A stretch of DNA of 64,000 nucleotides from the NCBI GenBank assembly GCA_031553765.1, contig JAVBKY010000009.1, positions 124,001 through 188,000 on the forward strand. The letters are read 5' to 3'. The DNA comes from JAITMY01 sp031553765 (GTDB taxonomy: Bacteria; Bacteroidota; Bacteroidia; Bacteroidales; UBA932). The position numbers and the translations under genes were made by a program. The notes under the pieces were generated by a model, which saw nothing but the letters and a program-made list of their open reading frames with translations, was not told the origin of the DNA and did not search any database. Shown one piece after another: positions 32,433 through 39,013 of the stretch; the first letter of the stretch is position 1; every line of letters starts with the position of its first letter.

Positions 32433-33443
32433 ATGAAAAATTTGATATCAGTGATTGTTCCGGTATACAATGTTGATGTAGCGTATTTAGCAAAGTGTAT
32501 TAATTCGATAGCTACACAAACATACGAGAATTTGGAAATTTTGTTAGTGGATGATGGGAGCACTCAACCGGATATTTATGATGTCTTGCATAAATATCAG
32601 ACCCAGGATCGTCGAATTAGAGTTATTCATAAAAAAAATGAGGGTGTGGCGCAGACTCGCCAGCAAGGAGTGGAGGAGTCGCAAGGTGACTATTTGTTTT
32701 TCCTGGACTGCGACGACTACCTTACTCCCAAGGCAATAGAGTTGCTGTATAATAAGGTAGAAGCTACAAGCGCTCAGATTATAATAGGCGATTTTTGGTT
32801 TGACTATAACGGGAAGTACAATAAGCGACGTTCCTTATTTATGCCTCAAGGAAAAAATGCATACTTACATGCTTTGTTGAGGGGGCAGTGCAATGGTACG
32901 TTGTGGGGAAAACTTTTTCATAAGAGCGTATTTCATCATGTAAACCTTTTGGAGGTTAATAACAAAAATAAAGATAATGATGTAGAGATAAATTTTATTA
33001 TTGCTCAAAGGATAGCCAGCTCTGAAATTGTTTGCTTGGGAGAACCTGTGTACTACTGGCTTCAGAGAGTGGATTCTGCCGGGCAACAACAAATTAAGCA
33101 AGCCGATTCAAGGGCTTTTGACCAGCTGCAATGGATTAATCAGTTTGTAAATGCTCACTTTGACTCGGAGGAGGTTGCTGATGATTTGGCTTTGCGAAAT
33201 TTGTCAACTTATGCACTAACGCTTATGTGGGGCATACCGAGTCCAAATAAGAGCACGAAAAAAGACATACATCAAATATATTGGAAAAACAGGAAGGCAA
33301 GGCAGCAATTAAGCAAAATGCAAAAAATAATTATTTTGTCAGATAAATTTTTCTTATTGGGTGTACTATATAACACCTATAGGAGAAACATAAAGCCGTT
33401 GCTGAAACGATATGCTTTAAAACTCTACATCAAAAACACGTAA
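32433..33443 (+). CDS. GT2 family glycosyltransferase
   Basis: A 336-residue GT-A fold transferase. It has SVIVPVYNVDVAYLAKCINSI (about 6-26), the nucleotide-binding LLVDDGSTQPD (about 37-47), RIRVIHKKNEGVAQTRQQG, and the DxD-type motif FLDCDDYLTP (about 92-101). The C-terminal 120 residues are helical and basic with hydrophobic stretches, and no clear membrane anchor is seen. Such enzymes add sugars to surface polysaccharides or glycoproteins. No polysaccharide cluster surrounds it. It is isolated, more AT-rich than its neighbours and carries a long structured leader, so recent acquisition is possible. Confidence 0.88.
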   Translation: MKNLISVIVPVYNVDVAYLAKCINSIATQTYENLEILLVDDGSTQPDIYDVLHKYQTQDRRIRVIHKKNEGVAQTRQQGVEESQGDYLFFLDCDDYLTPKAIELLYNKVEATSAQIIIGDFWFDYNGKYNKRRSLFMPQGKNAYLHALLRGQCNGTLWGKLFHKSVFHHVNLLEVNNKNKDNDVEINFIIAQRIASSEIVCLGEPVYYWLQRVDSAGQQQIKQADSRAFDQLQWINQFVNAHFDSEEVADDLALRNLSTYALTLMWGIPSPNKSTKKDIHQIYWKNRKARQQLSKMQKIIILSDKFFLLGVLYNTYRRNIKPLLKRYALKLYIKNT

Positions 33444-33499
33444 TGTGTTGACTTCGTATTTGCCATTTCCATGTAGATAATGTCCCTGCGGCTTTTTCC

Positions 33500-33507
33500 T
33501 ATCTTTG
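33500..33507 (+). promoter_or_regulatory. -7 box for the YhcH-like gene
   Basis: TATCTTTG lies 19 nt upstream of the ATG at 33527. Confidence 0.6.
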
Positions 33508-33526
33508 CTTTTCAGTTTCTAACATT

Positions 33527-34066
33527 ATGAAAAATATCAGGTTCACTTTTCTTTTTGCCTGCTTGCTTACAGGAGCAGCAGCAGTTTATGCTCAACAACC
33601 TGCCTACATCCGTGCTCATAACGTGGGTGATACGGTAAGCGAGCGACTTTTTATAGGTATGAATAGCCGTTTTGCAAAGGTGTTTGATTACATGGCTACG
33701 CACCGCTTGGATACCATGGAAAATGGACGTTATGAGGTAGATGGCGCGGAGATTTATCTCAACGTTATGGAGGGCGATTTGCGCACTCCCGATAAGGCCA
33801 ACCTTGAGGTACACCATAAATATATTGATATGCAAATTCCGCTAACGTTGTCCGAAACTTTTGGCTACATTGCAGCAAAGGACTGCGTGCTGCCTCGTGC
33901 GGAGTATAATTCGGTTAAGGATGTGCAGAATTTTCTTGATAAAATGTCGGTATTTACAACCGTGCAACCGGGGCAGTACATTGTGTTTTTCCCGGTAGAC
34001 GGGCACTCGCCTATGCGCGGTGAAGGCCGCATAAAAAAGGCGACATTTAAGATTGCGGTGGATTAA
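33527..34066 (+). CDS. YhcH/YjgK/YiaL family protein with a signal peptide
   Basis: A 179-residue protein. Residues 1-23 (FLFACLLTGAAAVYAQ) form a Sec signal, unlike the cytoplasmic E. coli members. The body is the DUF386 cupin-like fold, with FDYMATHRLDTMENGRYEVD, LEVHHKYIDMQIPL and FFPVDGHSPMRG. These hold the conserved His/Glu/Asp positions of the family. Relatives act in sialic acid or other sugar metabolism, possibly as anomerases. Export to the periplasm suggests action on sugars released there. It has its own promoter and terminator. Confidence 0.85.
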   Translation: MKNIRFTFLFACLLTGAAAVYAQQPAYIRAHNVGDTVSERLFIGMNSRFAKVFDYMATHRLDTMENGRYEVDGAEIYLNVMEGDLRTPDKANLEVHHKYIDMQIPLTLSETFGYIAAKDCVLPRAEYNSVKDVQNFLDKMSVFTTVQPGQYIVFFPVDGHSPMRGEGRIKKATFKIAVD

Positions 34067-34070
34067 AGTA

Positions 34071-34102
34071 ACGGCTGAAGATGTATGCTTCAGCCGTTTT
34101 TT
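34071..34102 (+). terminator. Intrinsic terminator after the YhcH-like gene
   Basis: ACGGCTGAAG (34071-34080) and CTTCAGCCGT (34088-34097) form a perfect 10-bp stem followed by six T. Confidence 0.9.
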
Positions 34103-34104
34103 AT

Positions 34105-34112
34105 TAACTTTG
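34105..34112 (+). promoter_or_regulatory. -7 box for yicC
   Basis: TAACTTTG matches TAnnTTTG, 68 nt upstream of the yicC ATG, immediately after the terminator. Confidence 0.5.
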
Positions 34113-34142
34113 CATTGCCCCCTTTAGGGGGTTGGGGGGCAA

Positions 34143-34177
34143 ATTCGTAATTGATATTTCGTAATTCGTAATTAAAA
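34143..34177. repeat. Period-7 word array in the yicC leader
   Basis: Five 7-bp units in exact phase: ATTCGTA (34143 and 34164) with variants such as ATTGATA (34150). The array ends a few bases before the yicC ATG. Confidence 0.6.
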
Positions 34178-34180
34178 AAT

Positions 34181-35041
34181 ATGTCTCAATCAATGACCGG
34201 CTACGGCCGCGCGGAAGCCCTGTGTGGCGAGAAGAAAATAACGGTGGAGTTGCGCTCGGTAAATAGCAAGCAGCTTGATTTGAATATTAAGTTGCCCTCA
34301 TCATATCGCGAGATAGAGCCGGAAGTTCGCCGCCTTTTGCAAAATTTACAGCGTGGTAAGGTCGATGTTTTTATTTGCACCGAAAGCCAAAGCGTAGCCC
34401 CTGTATCGGCTATTAACGTGAGCATGTTTAAGTCATATTACGCGCAGCTGAAAGAGGTGGCTATTGAGTTGGGCGAAGCTGTTCCTGTGGGTGAAATTTT
34501 GCGCTTACCCGAGGTGGTTAGCATTGCTAGAACCGAAATTACGGAGGAGGAGCAAACCACCGTTTTGTCATGCGTAGAAAAAGCGGTGCGGGCATTTACG
34601 GCGTTCCGTAATCAGGAGGGCGCTACTATTATGGCGGATATTGTAAGCCGTGTAGATATGATAGGCGACCTGCTAACGCAGGTGGAGCCGTTTGAAAAGG
34701 AGCGTATTGATGTGGCGAGGGCTCGACTGTTGCAAGCGTTGGAAGACACTGTTGGTGCTGCACAGGTGGACAAAAATCGCTTTGAGCAGGAGCTGATTTA
34801 CTACTTAGAGAAGCTGGATGTAACCGAAGAAAAAACGCGCCTTCGTAATCACTGTGCCTATTTTAAGGAAACAGCAAAGGAGGATGGCGCCGGGCGCAAG
34901 TTAGGCTTCATTGCTCAAGAAATGGGACGCGAAATTAACACCCTTGGCAGCAAAGCCAACGATAGCAATATGCAGCGCATAGTGGTGAACATGAAGGATG
35001 AGTTGGAGAAAATCAAGGAGCAGCTGCTGAATGTACTTTAG
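34181..35041 (+). CDS. yicC: YicC/YloC family endoribonuclease-like protein
   Basis: A 286-residue cytoplasmic protein with the family signature MSQSMTGYGRAEA, VELRSVNSKQLDLNIKLP, the central helical arms, and the C-terminal GRKLGFIAQEMGREINTLGSKAND. E. coli YicC and relatives have been linked to RNA cleavage. In Bacteroidota yicC is normally followed directly by gmk. Here a four-helix-bundle gene inside an inverted-repeat unit separates them. The yicC stop codon TAG is itself the first three bases of the left repeat. Confidence 0.92.
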   Translation: MSQSMTGYGRAEALCGEKKITVELRSVNSKQLDLNIKLPSSYREIEPEVRRLLQNLQRGKVDVFICTESQSVAPVSAINVSMFKSYYAQLKEVAIELGEAVPVGEILRLPEVVSIARTEITEEEQTTVLSCVEKAVRAFTAFRNQEGATIMADIVSRVDMIGDLLTQVEPFEKERIDVARARLLQALEDTVGAAQVDKNRFEQELIYYLEKLDVTEEKTRLRNHCAYFKETAKEDGAGRKLGFIAQEMGREINTLGSKANDSNMQRIVVNMKDELEKIKEQLLNVL

Positions 35042-35522
35042 AGATTAGAGGTTAGGGATTGGGGATTAGAGGAGGGAAAATGCAATTATATGTAGAAGTT
35101 TGATGAGCACTTTATTCAATTTTGAGAAGTTGATAATGTGGCAAAAAAGTATAGAATTTGCCGATAGAGTTATTGACCTAACAGAAAATTTATCAACTCC
35201 TCATAAACATTTTAGATTGATTGAACAGGCGGAGTCCGCGTCGGTTTCAGTGTCACAAAATATAGCAGAGGGTAATGGTAGAGGCTCTACAAAGGAATAT
35301 ATCTATTTTTTGAGGGTGGCGCGAGGTTCGCTATATGAAACTGTTACCTTAACGGTGTTATTTGCGAAGCGAAAATGGATTGATGAATTGTCGTTTAATG
35401 ATGTGCGAAATAGAGCAGAGGAAATAGCAAGAATGATAAATGCAACACTTCGATCGTTAGGTGAAAAATTGGAAGCACGCTCCTCTTAACTCTAATCCCC
35501 AATCCCCAATTTCTAATCTCTA
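35039..35522. mobile_element. 484-bp inverted-repeat unit carrying a four-helix-bundle gene
   Basis: The left end at 35039-35071 starts TAGAGATTAGA. The right end at 35490-35522 is its inverted copy, with 3 mismatches in about 33 bp. Each end is itself a period-7 array: GATTAGA and GGTTAGG units on the left, TCTAATC and CCCAATC on the right. The single gene inside stops at 35489, one base before the right repeat. The unit lies between yicC and gmk, which are usually adjacent. No transposase is encoded. Confidence 0.6.
35103..35489 (+). CDS. Four-helix-bundle protein (S23/IVP family, Avd-like fold)
   Basis: From the ATG at 35103 the protein has 128 residues. It matches the 23S rRNA intervening-sequence-protein family, with FEKLIMWQKSIEFADRVIDL, then EQAESASVSVSQNIAEGNGR, KEYIYFLRVARGSLYE and a last helix EEIARMINATLRSLGEKLE. 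Four amphipathic helices are evident. The same fold occurs in Avd, the accessory protein of diversity-generating retroelements, which binds RNA. The function of stand-alone members is unknown. It is the only gene in an inverted-repeat unit that separates yicC from gmk. Confidence 0.88.
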   Translation: MSTLFNFEKLIMWQKSIEFADRVIDLTENLSTPHKHFRLIEQAESASVSVSQNIAEGNGRGSTKEYIYFLRVARGSLYETVTLTVLFAKRKWIDELSFNDVRNRAEEIARMINATLRSLGEKLEARSS

Positions 35523-35529
35523 TAATCTT

Positions 35530-36096
35530 ATGTCAGGAAAAGTAATCATATTCTCTGCCCCATCCGGTTCCGGAAAAACTACAATAGTAAAGCACCTGCT
35601 GAAAACTATGCCGAATTTGGAGTTTTCCATATCGGCTACAAGTCGTGCGCCGCGCGGTACTGAGGTTGATGGTAAGGACTACTACTTTTTGTCAACGGAT
35701 GAATTTCGTGCGCGTATAAAGGCCGATGATTTTGTGGAGTTTGAGGAGGTGTACGCTGGTAAGTACTATGGCACGCTAAAGAGCGAGCCCGAGCGTATTT
35801 GGGCTGAGGGCAAGCACGTGGTGTTTGATGTGGATGTGCACGGCGGTATCAGCCTGAAGAAGATTTTTGGTGATAGGGCGTTGCTCATTTTCATTATGCC
35901 GCCCTCGGTGGAAGAGTTGCGCAACCGACTTGTTGCCCGCAGTACCGATGCTCCAGAAGTAATTGACGAGCGTGTGGCTAAGGCAGAGTTGGAGTTGTCG
36001 TTTGCCAAGCACTTTGATAGGGTAGTGGTAAACGATAGGTTGGATGATGCGATTGCTGAAACCGAACAGCTAATAAAGGATTTTATAGCGGAGTAG
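35530..36096 (+). CDS. gmk: Guanylate kinase
   Basis: Gmk phosphorylates GMP to GDP with ATP. Starting at the ATG at 35530 (MSGKVIIFSAPSGSGKTT) the product has 188 residues. The frame is open upstream to 35461, but that part is the repeat and the end of the previous gene. Motifs are P-loop APSGSGKTT (10-18), the GMP-binding SATSRAPRGTEVDGKDYYF, FVEFEEVYAGKYYGT and DVDVHGG. It ends at a bidirectional palindrome facing the HAD gene. Confidence 0.95.
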   Translation: MSGKVIIFSAPSGSGKTTIVKHLLKTMPNLEFSISATSRAPRGTEVDGKDYYFLSTDEFRARIKADDFVEFEEVYAGKYYGTLKSEPERIWAEGKHVVFDVDVHGGISLKKIFGDRALLIFIMPPSVEELRNRLVARSTDAPEVIDERVAKAELELSFAKHFDRVVVNDRLDDAIAETEQLIKDFIAE

Positions 36097-36103
36097 TGGA
36101 CTA

Positions 36104-36142
36104 ACCCTAACAGGGTCTCAAAACCCTGTTAGGGTCTTTTTT
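36104..36142. terminator. ACCCTAACAGGGT palindrome, bidirectional terminator between gmk and yjjG-like
   Basis: ACCCTAACAGGGT (36104-36116) and ACCCTGTTAGGGT (36123-36135) form an extended hairpin around a TCTCAA-type loop. TCTTTTTT follows. It is one of four near-identical copies in the window. Confidence 0.8.
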
Positions 36143-36146
36143 ATCG

Positions 36147-36860
36147 CTACAAAAAAGCCTTCAACTCCCCCAAACTCTTTATCTCCTTGGTTGGCTTAAA
36201 TGAAATTTTCTTCCCCTGTGGGTTGAAAAATACCTGATCCCAGCCGAAGTCTTTAGCCCCTTTAATATCAATATCCCAATCGTCGCCAACCATTATGCAG
36301 CGGCGATTTTGTGTTTTTAGTGGCTGTACAGCGTACTCAAAAATACGTGCGTGCGGCTTTTGGCAGCACGCCATTTCCGATGTGGTAACGCTGTCAAAAA
36401 ACGTGTCAATCTTGCTACACCTCAACTTCACAAACTGCACCTCGTTAAAACCGTTGGTAATAATGTGCATGTGGTAGCCTTTGCCCTTTAGGTATTCCAG
36501 CGTTTCCATAGCCTGCGGCATAAGCACCGTTTTCTTTGGGCTTTCGGCAATATACTGCTGGTCGAGCTTATCTGCCAGGTCGTAGTTGTCGATATTTTTT
36601 GTTTTCAGCGTTTGGTAAAAGCGCTGATGACGTAAATTTTCCTTGCTGATATTTCCGCGGTGGTACTCGCTCCACATGAGGTTGTTGATGCGCTTGAAGG
36701 TACCTACAAAATCCTCTCCGTTTGCAAATTGCATGCTGAGCAACGGATATTGCGCGTGCATATCCAGCAACGTTTGCTCCGAGTTGGCCTCAAAATCCCA
36801 AAGCGTACGGTCAAGATCAAAGAAAATATGTTGGTAGTGCGGAGCGAAAAAATGGAGCAT
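36147..36860 (-). CDS. YjjG-type HAD phosphatase (probable pyrimidine nucleotidase)
   Basis: A 237-residue HAD-superfamily hydrolase. Motif I is FFDLDRTLWDF (nucleophile D15, acid D17), the helical cap spans about 20-100, motif II is HIITNGFNEVQ, and motifs III/IV are KPHARIFEYA and CIMVGDDWDIDIKGAKDFGW. The layout fits the YjjG subfamily, which cleaves non-canonical pyrimidine nucleotides, but the substrate is inferred. It is divergent from yraN, with overlapping promoters in a 37-bp gap. Confidence 0.85.
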   Translation of the reverse strand: MLHFFAPHYQHIFFDLDRTLWDFEANSEQTLLDMHAQYPLLSMQFANGEDFVGTFKRINNLMWSEYHRGNISKENLRHQRFYQTLKTKNIDNYDLADKLDQQYIAESPKKTVLMPQAMETLEYLKGKGYHMHIITNGFNEVQFVKLRCSKIDTFFDSVTTSEMACCQKPHARIFEYAVQPLKTQNRRCIMVGDDWDIDIKGAKDFGWDQVFFNPQGKKISFKPTKEIKSLGELKAFL

Positions 36861-36866
36861 TTTTTG

Positions 36867-36887
36867 TATTTTTAGGGAGCAAAATTA
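36867..36887. promoter_or_regulatory. Overlapping divergent -7 boxes of yjjG-like and yraN
   Basis: The minus strand reads TAATTTTG (36887-36880), a perfect TAnnTTTG for the HAD gene. The plus strand reads TATTTTTA (36867-36874) for yraN. Both lie in the same 37-bp gap, so the two genes may compete for polymerase. Confidence 0.45.
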
Positions 36888-36897
36888 AGCAAAAAGT

Positions 36898-37260
36898 ATG
36901 AATAACACTGATTTTGGTAAACGTGGCGAAGAAGCTGCGCAAAAATATTTACAGGTAAACGGATTTTACATTCGCGATACCAACTGGCGTTGGGGACATA
37001 AAGAGTTGGATATAGTTGCTGAAAAAAAGAAGACGCTGCACGTAGTTGAGGTAAAAACGCGCAGCGCCAATTTTTTAGTTGAACCGCAAGCCAGCGTGGA
37101 TAGGCGCAAGCAGCAAAATACCATTCAGGCTGCCAATGCCTATGTTCAACGCCACGGGCTAACGTACGATGTCCAGTTCGATATTATTTCGGTAGTGGTA
37201 AAAGGCGGGGAATGCGAAATTGAATACATTCCAGAGGCGTTTTACCCTACGGCAAGGTAG
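36898..37260 (+). CDS. YraN family protein (UPF0102, nuclease-like fold)
   Basis: A 120-residue protein of the restriction-endonuclease-like fold. It has FGKRGEEAAQKYLQVNGFYI, then KELDIVAEKKKTLHVVEVKTRS with the D-ExK core, and QASVDRRKQQN. The usual GE-D motif before the core reads GHKELD here. The function of the family is unsettled. It has its own start just after a bidirectional promoter gap, and the gene end is followed by repeat DNA. Confidence 0.9.
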   Translation: MNNTDFGKRGEEAAQKYLQVNGFYIRDTNWRWGHKELDIVAEKKKTLHVVEVKTRSANFLVEPQASVDRRKQQNTIQAANAYVQRHGLTYDVQFDIISVVVKGGECEIEYIPEAFYPTAR

Positions 37261-37269
37261 TGGGTTGCC

Positions 37270-37337
37270 ATCCCGAACTTGATTCGGGATTTACTGACCT
37301 GTGTGAGATTGCTTCGTCGTTCCTCCTCGCAATGACG
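37270..37337. repeat. Repeat fragments after yraN
   Basis: ATCCCGAACTT with its complement (37270-37290) forms a palindrome. It is followed at 37305-37337 by GAGATTGCTTCGTCG and CGCAATGACG, half of the GTCATTGCGAGGA element seen whole at 28903-29001. It ends next to the DUF4301 stop codon. Confidence 0.55.
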
Positions 37338-38855
37338 CTACCCTTGGTGCTCCTTCCTCAGCAAATCATTCACTGTTTTCACGGGGTTGAATGTAATTAG
37401 CGGCACCTCCACAAACACTGTAATCCAGTCGCTCATGGCGCCGTTCCACAGACCGGGTAGCTCCTGCGCCTTCAACTCTTTTCCGTCTTTACTCTTGATA
37501 GAGATAAAGCCGGTAGCGGGGTCGCGGAATTTTTTCAGGTCAAATTTGTTACCCTTGCTATCTACAAACGAGCAAATCAAATCAACGGGGTTGAAGTGGG
37601 TAGCGCTGTCGAAGGCCACTTTGGTGGTAGCATCGGCAAGGTTGAGCTGTGAACTCTCTGCAATTTGTAGTGAAGCTGAGCCATCAGGGTTAACGGCCAC
37701 AAACGGACCACCACCGGGCTCACCTACATTTTTCACCATACCGCATACGCGAATGGGGCGGTTGAGCTTGCTACGCAGATATTCTACCTTATTGCTGTCC
37801 CAACCTTTGGGAAAAATAAACGACAGTTCATTTTCAAAGAAGTACTGAATTTCGTTTAGCAAAGCATCGTTTGGGTTGTTTTCAATTGCTGCCGCATACT
37901 CAAAAATTTTACCGCGCAGCTGCAGCAGCAAACCAGCCAACACTTTTTTGTAGCGCACAGTATCCTCCTTGTAGGCATCGGGCGCTATGTTGTCAATGTT
38001 TTTTACAAATACAATATCGGCGTACTGCTCGTCAAGATTTTCAATGAGCGCGCCGTGGCCTCCGGGGCGAAAAAGCATGCTGCCATCAGCATTGCGGAAG
38101 GGCTCATTGTTGGAGTCAACCGCAAGTGTATCGGTGCTTTTCTTTTGCTCCGAGAAGGATATTTTGTATTTCACATCATACTTTTTCTCGTAGGCGGGTA
38201 GCACTTCTGCAACTAATTTTTCAAACAGCGCACGGTGTTCGGGCGAAACGGTAAAGTGTAGCTGCGCTACATTATTTTTATCCTTAGCGTAAAGTGCTGC
38301 CTCCACCAAATGCTCCTCCATGGCTGTGCGCACACCATCGGCATAGCGGTGGAATTTGAGCAGGCCTTTTGGCAATGCGCCGTAGTTCATACCGCCTTTG
38401 TCAAGCAACGCTTGCAGTGTGGGCAAGTATGTCGATTCGGTAACAGGTTCTATGTTCACGCCTTGTTTTGCAAGTAACGCTTTCAACTCATCGTAAAAAG
38501 CAAATTTTGGCAGCTCGTCAAAGAATTCCTTAACGGGCTTCATGCCCTTGCTTTCAAAGTCCAACTTTTCACCTTTGGTCAGCAGCTCTTCGGCTTCAAA
38601 TAGCGACTTGAACATGCGTGATGCCGCACCCGAAGCGGGAGTAAACTTTAGTAGTGTTCCCTCAAATTTATCGAAAATTGCCACCAAGTCGTCTAACTTT
38701 TTCTCGTCGGGCTGCATAATGCCCTTGGGTGGAGTAGCGGGATTAACCACCTTCAAAAATGGGAATCCTTTTTTGAAATTCTCTATCTGCAGTTCGGCTT
38801 CGCTTTGTGAAATCCCCAGCTGTTGCAGCTGGTTGAGGTCAGATGTGGTGAACAT
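37338..38855 (-). CDS. DUF4301 family protein
   Basis: A 505-residue cytoplasmic protein found in Bacteroidota. Recognisable blocks are LLKFTPASGAASRMFKSLF, FRPGGHGALIENLDEQYADIVFVKNIDNI and GMVKNVGEPGGGPFV. The Gly-rich ASGAASRM loop followed by KNIDNI suggests a nucleotidyltransferase-like fold, as in sugar-nucleotide pyrophosphorylases. That is inference; the family has no function I can name. Its promoter lies at 38932-38962, within the terminator of the upstream gene. Confidence 0.82.
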   Translation of the reverse strand: MFTTSDLNQLQQLGISQSEAELQIENFKKGFPFLKVVNPATPPKGIMQPDEKKLDDLVAIFDKFEGTLLKFTPASGAASRMFKSLFEAEELLTKGEKLDFESKGMKPVKEFFDELPKFAFYDELKALLAKQGVNIEPVTESTYLPTLQALLDKGGMNYGALPKGLLKFHRYADGVRTAMEEHLVEAALYAKDKNNVAQLHFTVSPEHRALFEKLVAEVLPAYEKKYDVKYKISFSEQKKSTDTLAVDSNNEPFRNADGSMLFRPGGHGALIENLDEQYADIVFVKNIDNIAPDAYKEDTVRYKKVLAGLLLQLRGKIFEYAAAIENNPNDALLNEIQYFFENELSFIFPKGWDSNKVEYLRSKLNRPIRVCGMVKNVGEPGGGPFVAVNPDGSASLQIAESSQLNLADATTKVAFDSATHFNPVDLICSFVDSKGNKFDLKKFRDPATGFISIKSKDGKELKAQELPGLWNGAMSDWITVFVEVPLITFNPVKTVNDLLRKEHQG

Positions 38856-38931
38856 GGTTGTAAGAATTTACAATTAAACAATTAACTACTTTACCTCCAA
38901 ACTCCTTAAGGGGGTTGGGGGTGGCACTTCA

Positions 38932-38962
38932 CAAATCTACAAATTTTTGTTAAAAAAACAAA
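38932..38962 (-). promoter_or_regulatory. Promoter of the DUF4301 gene, overlapping a terminator arm
   Basis: On the minus strand, TTTG (38962-38959) and TAGATTTG (38939-38932) are 19 bp apart. The -33 bases are also part of the pepO terminator stem. Confidence 0.6.
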
Positions 38963-38992
38963 GCGCAGCAGAAATATTTCCGTTGCGCTTTG
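38951..38992 (-). terminator. Intrinsic terminator after the M13 peptidase
   Basis: CAAAGCGCA (38992-38984 on the minus strand) pairs with TGCGCTTTG (38967-38959), then seven T follow. Confidence 0.8.
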
Positions 38993-39013
38993 CTCGTGTT
39001 TTTAAAGTAGTTA

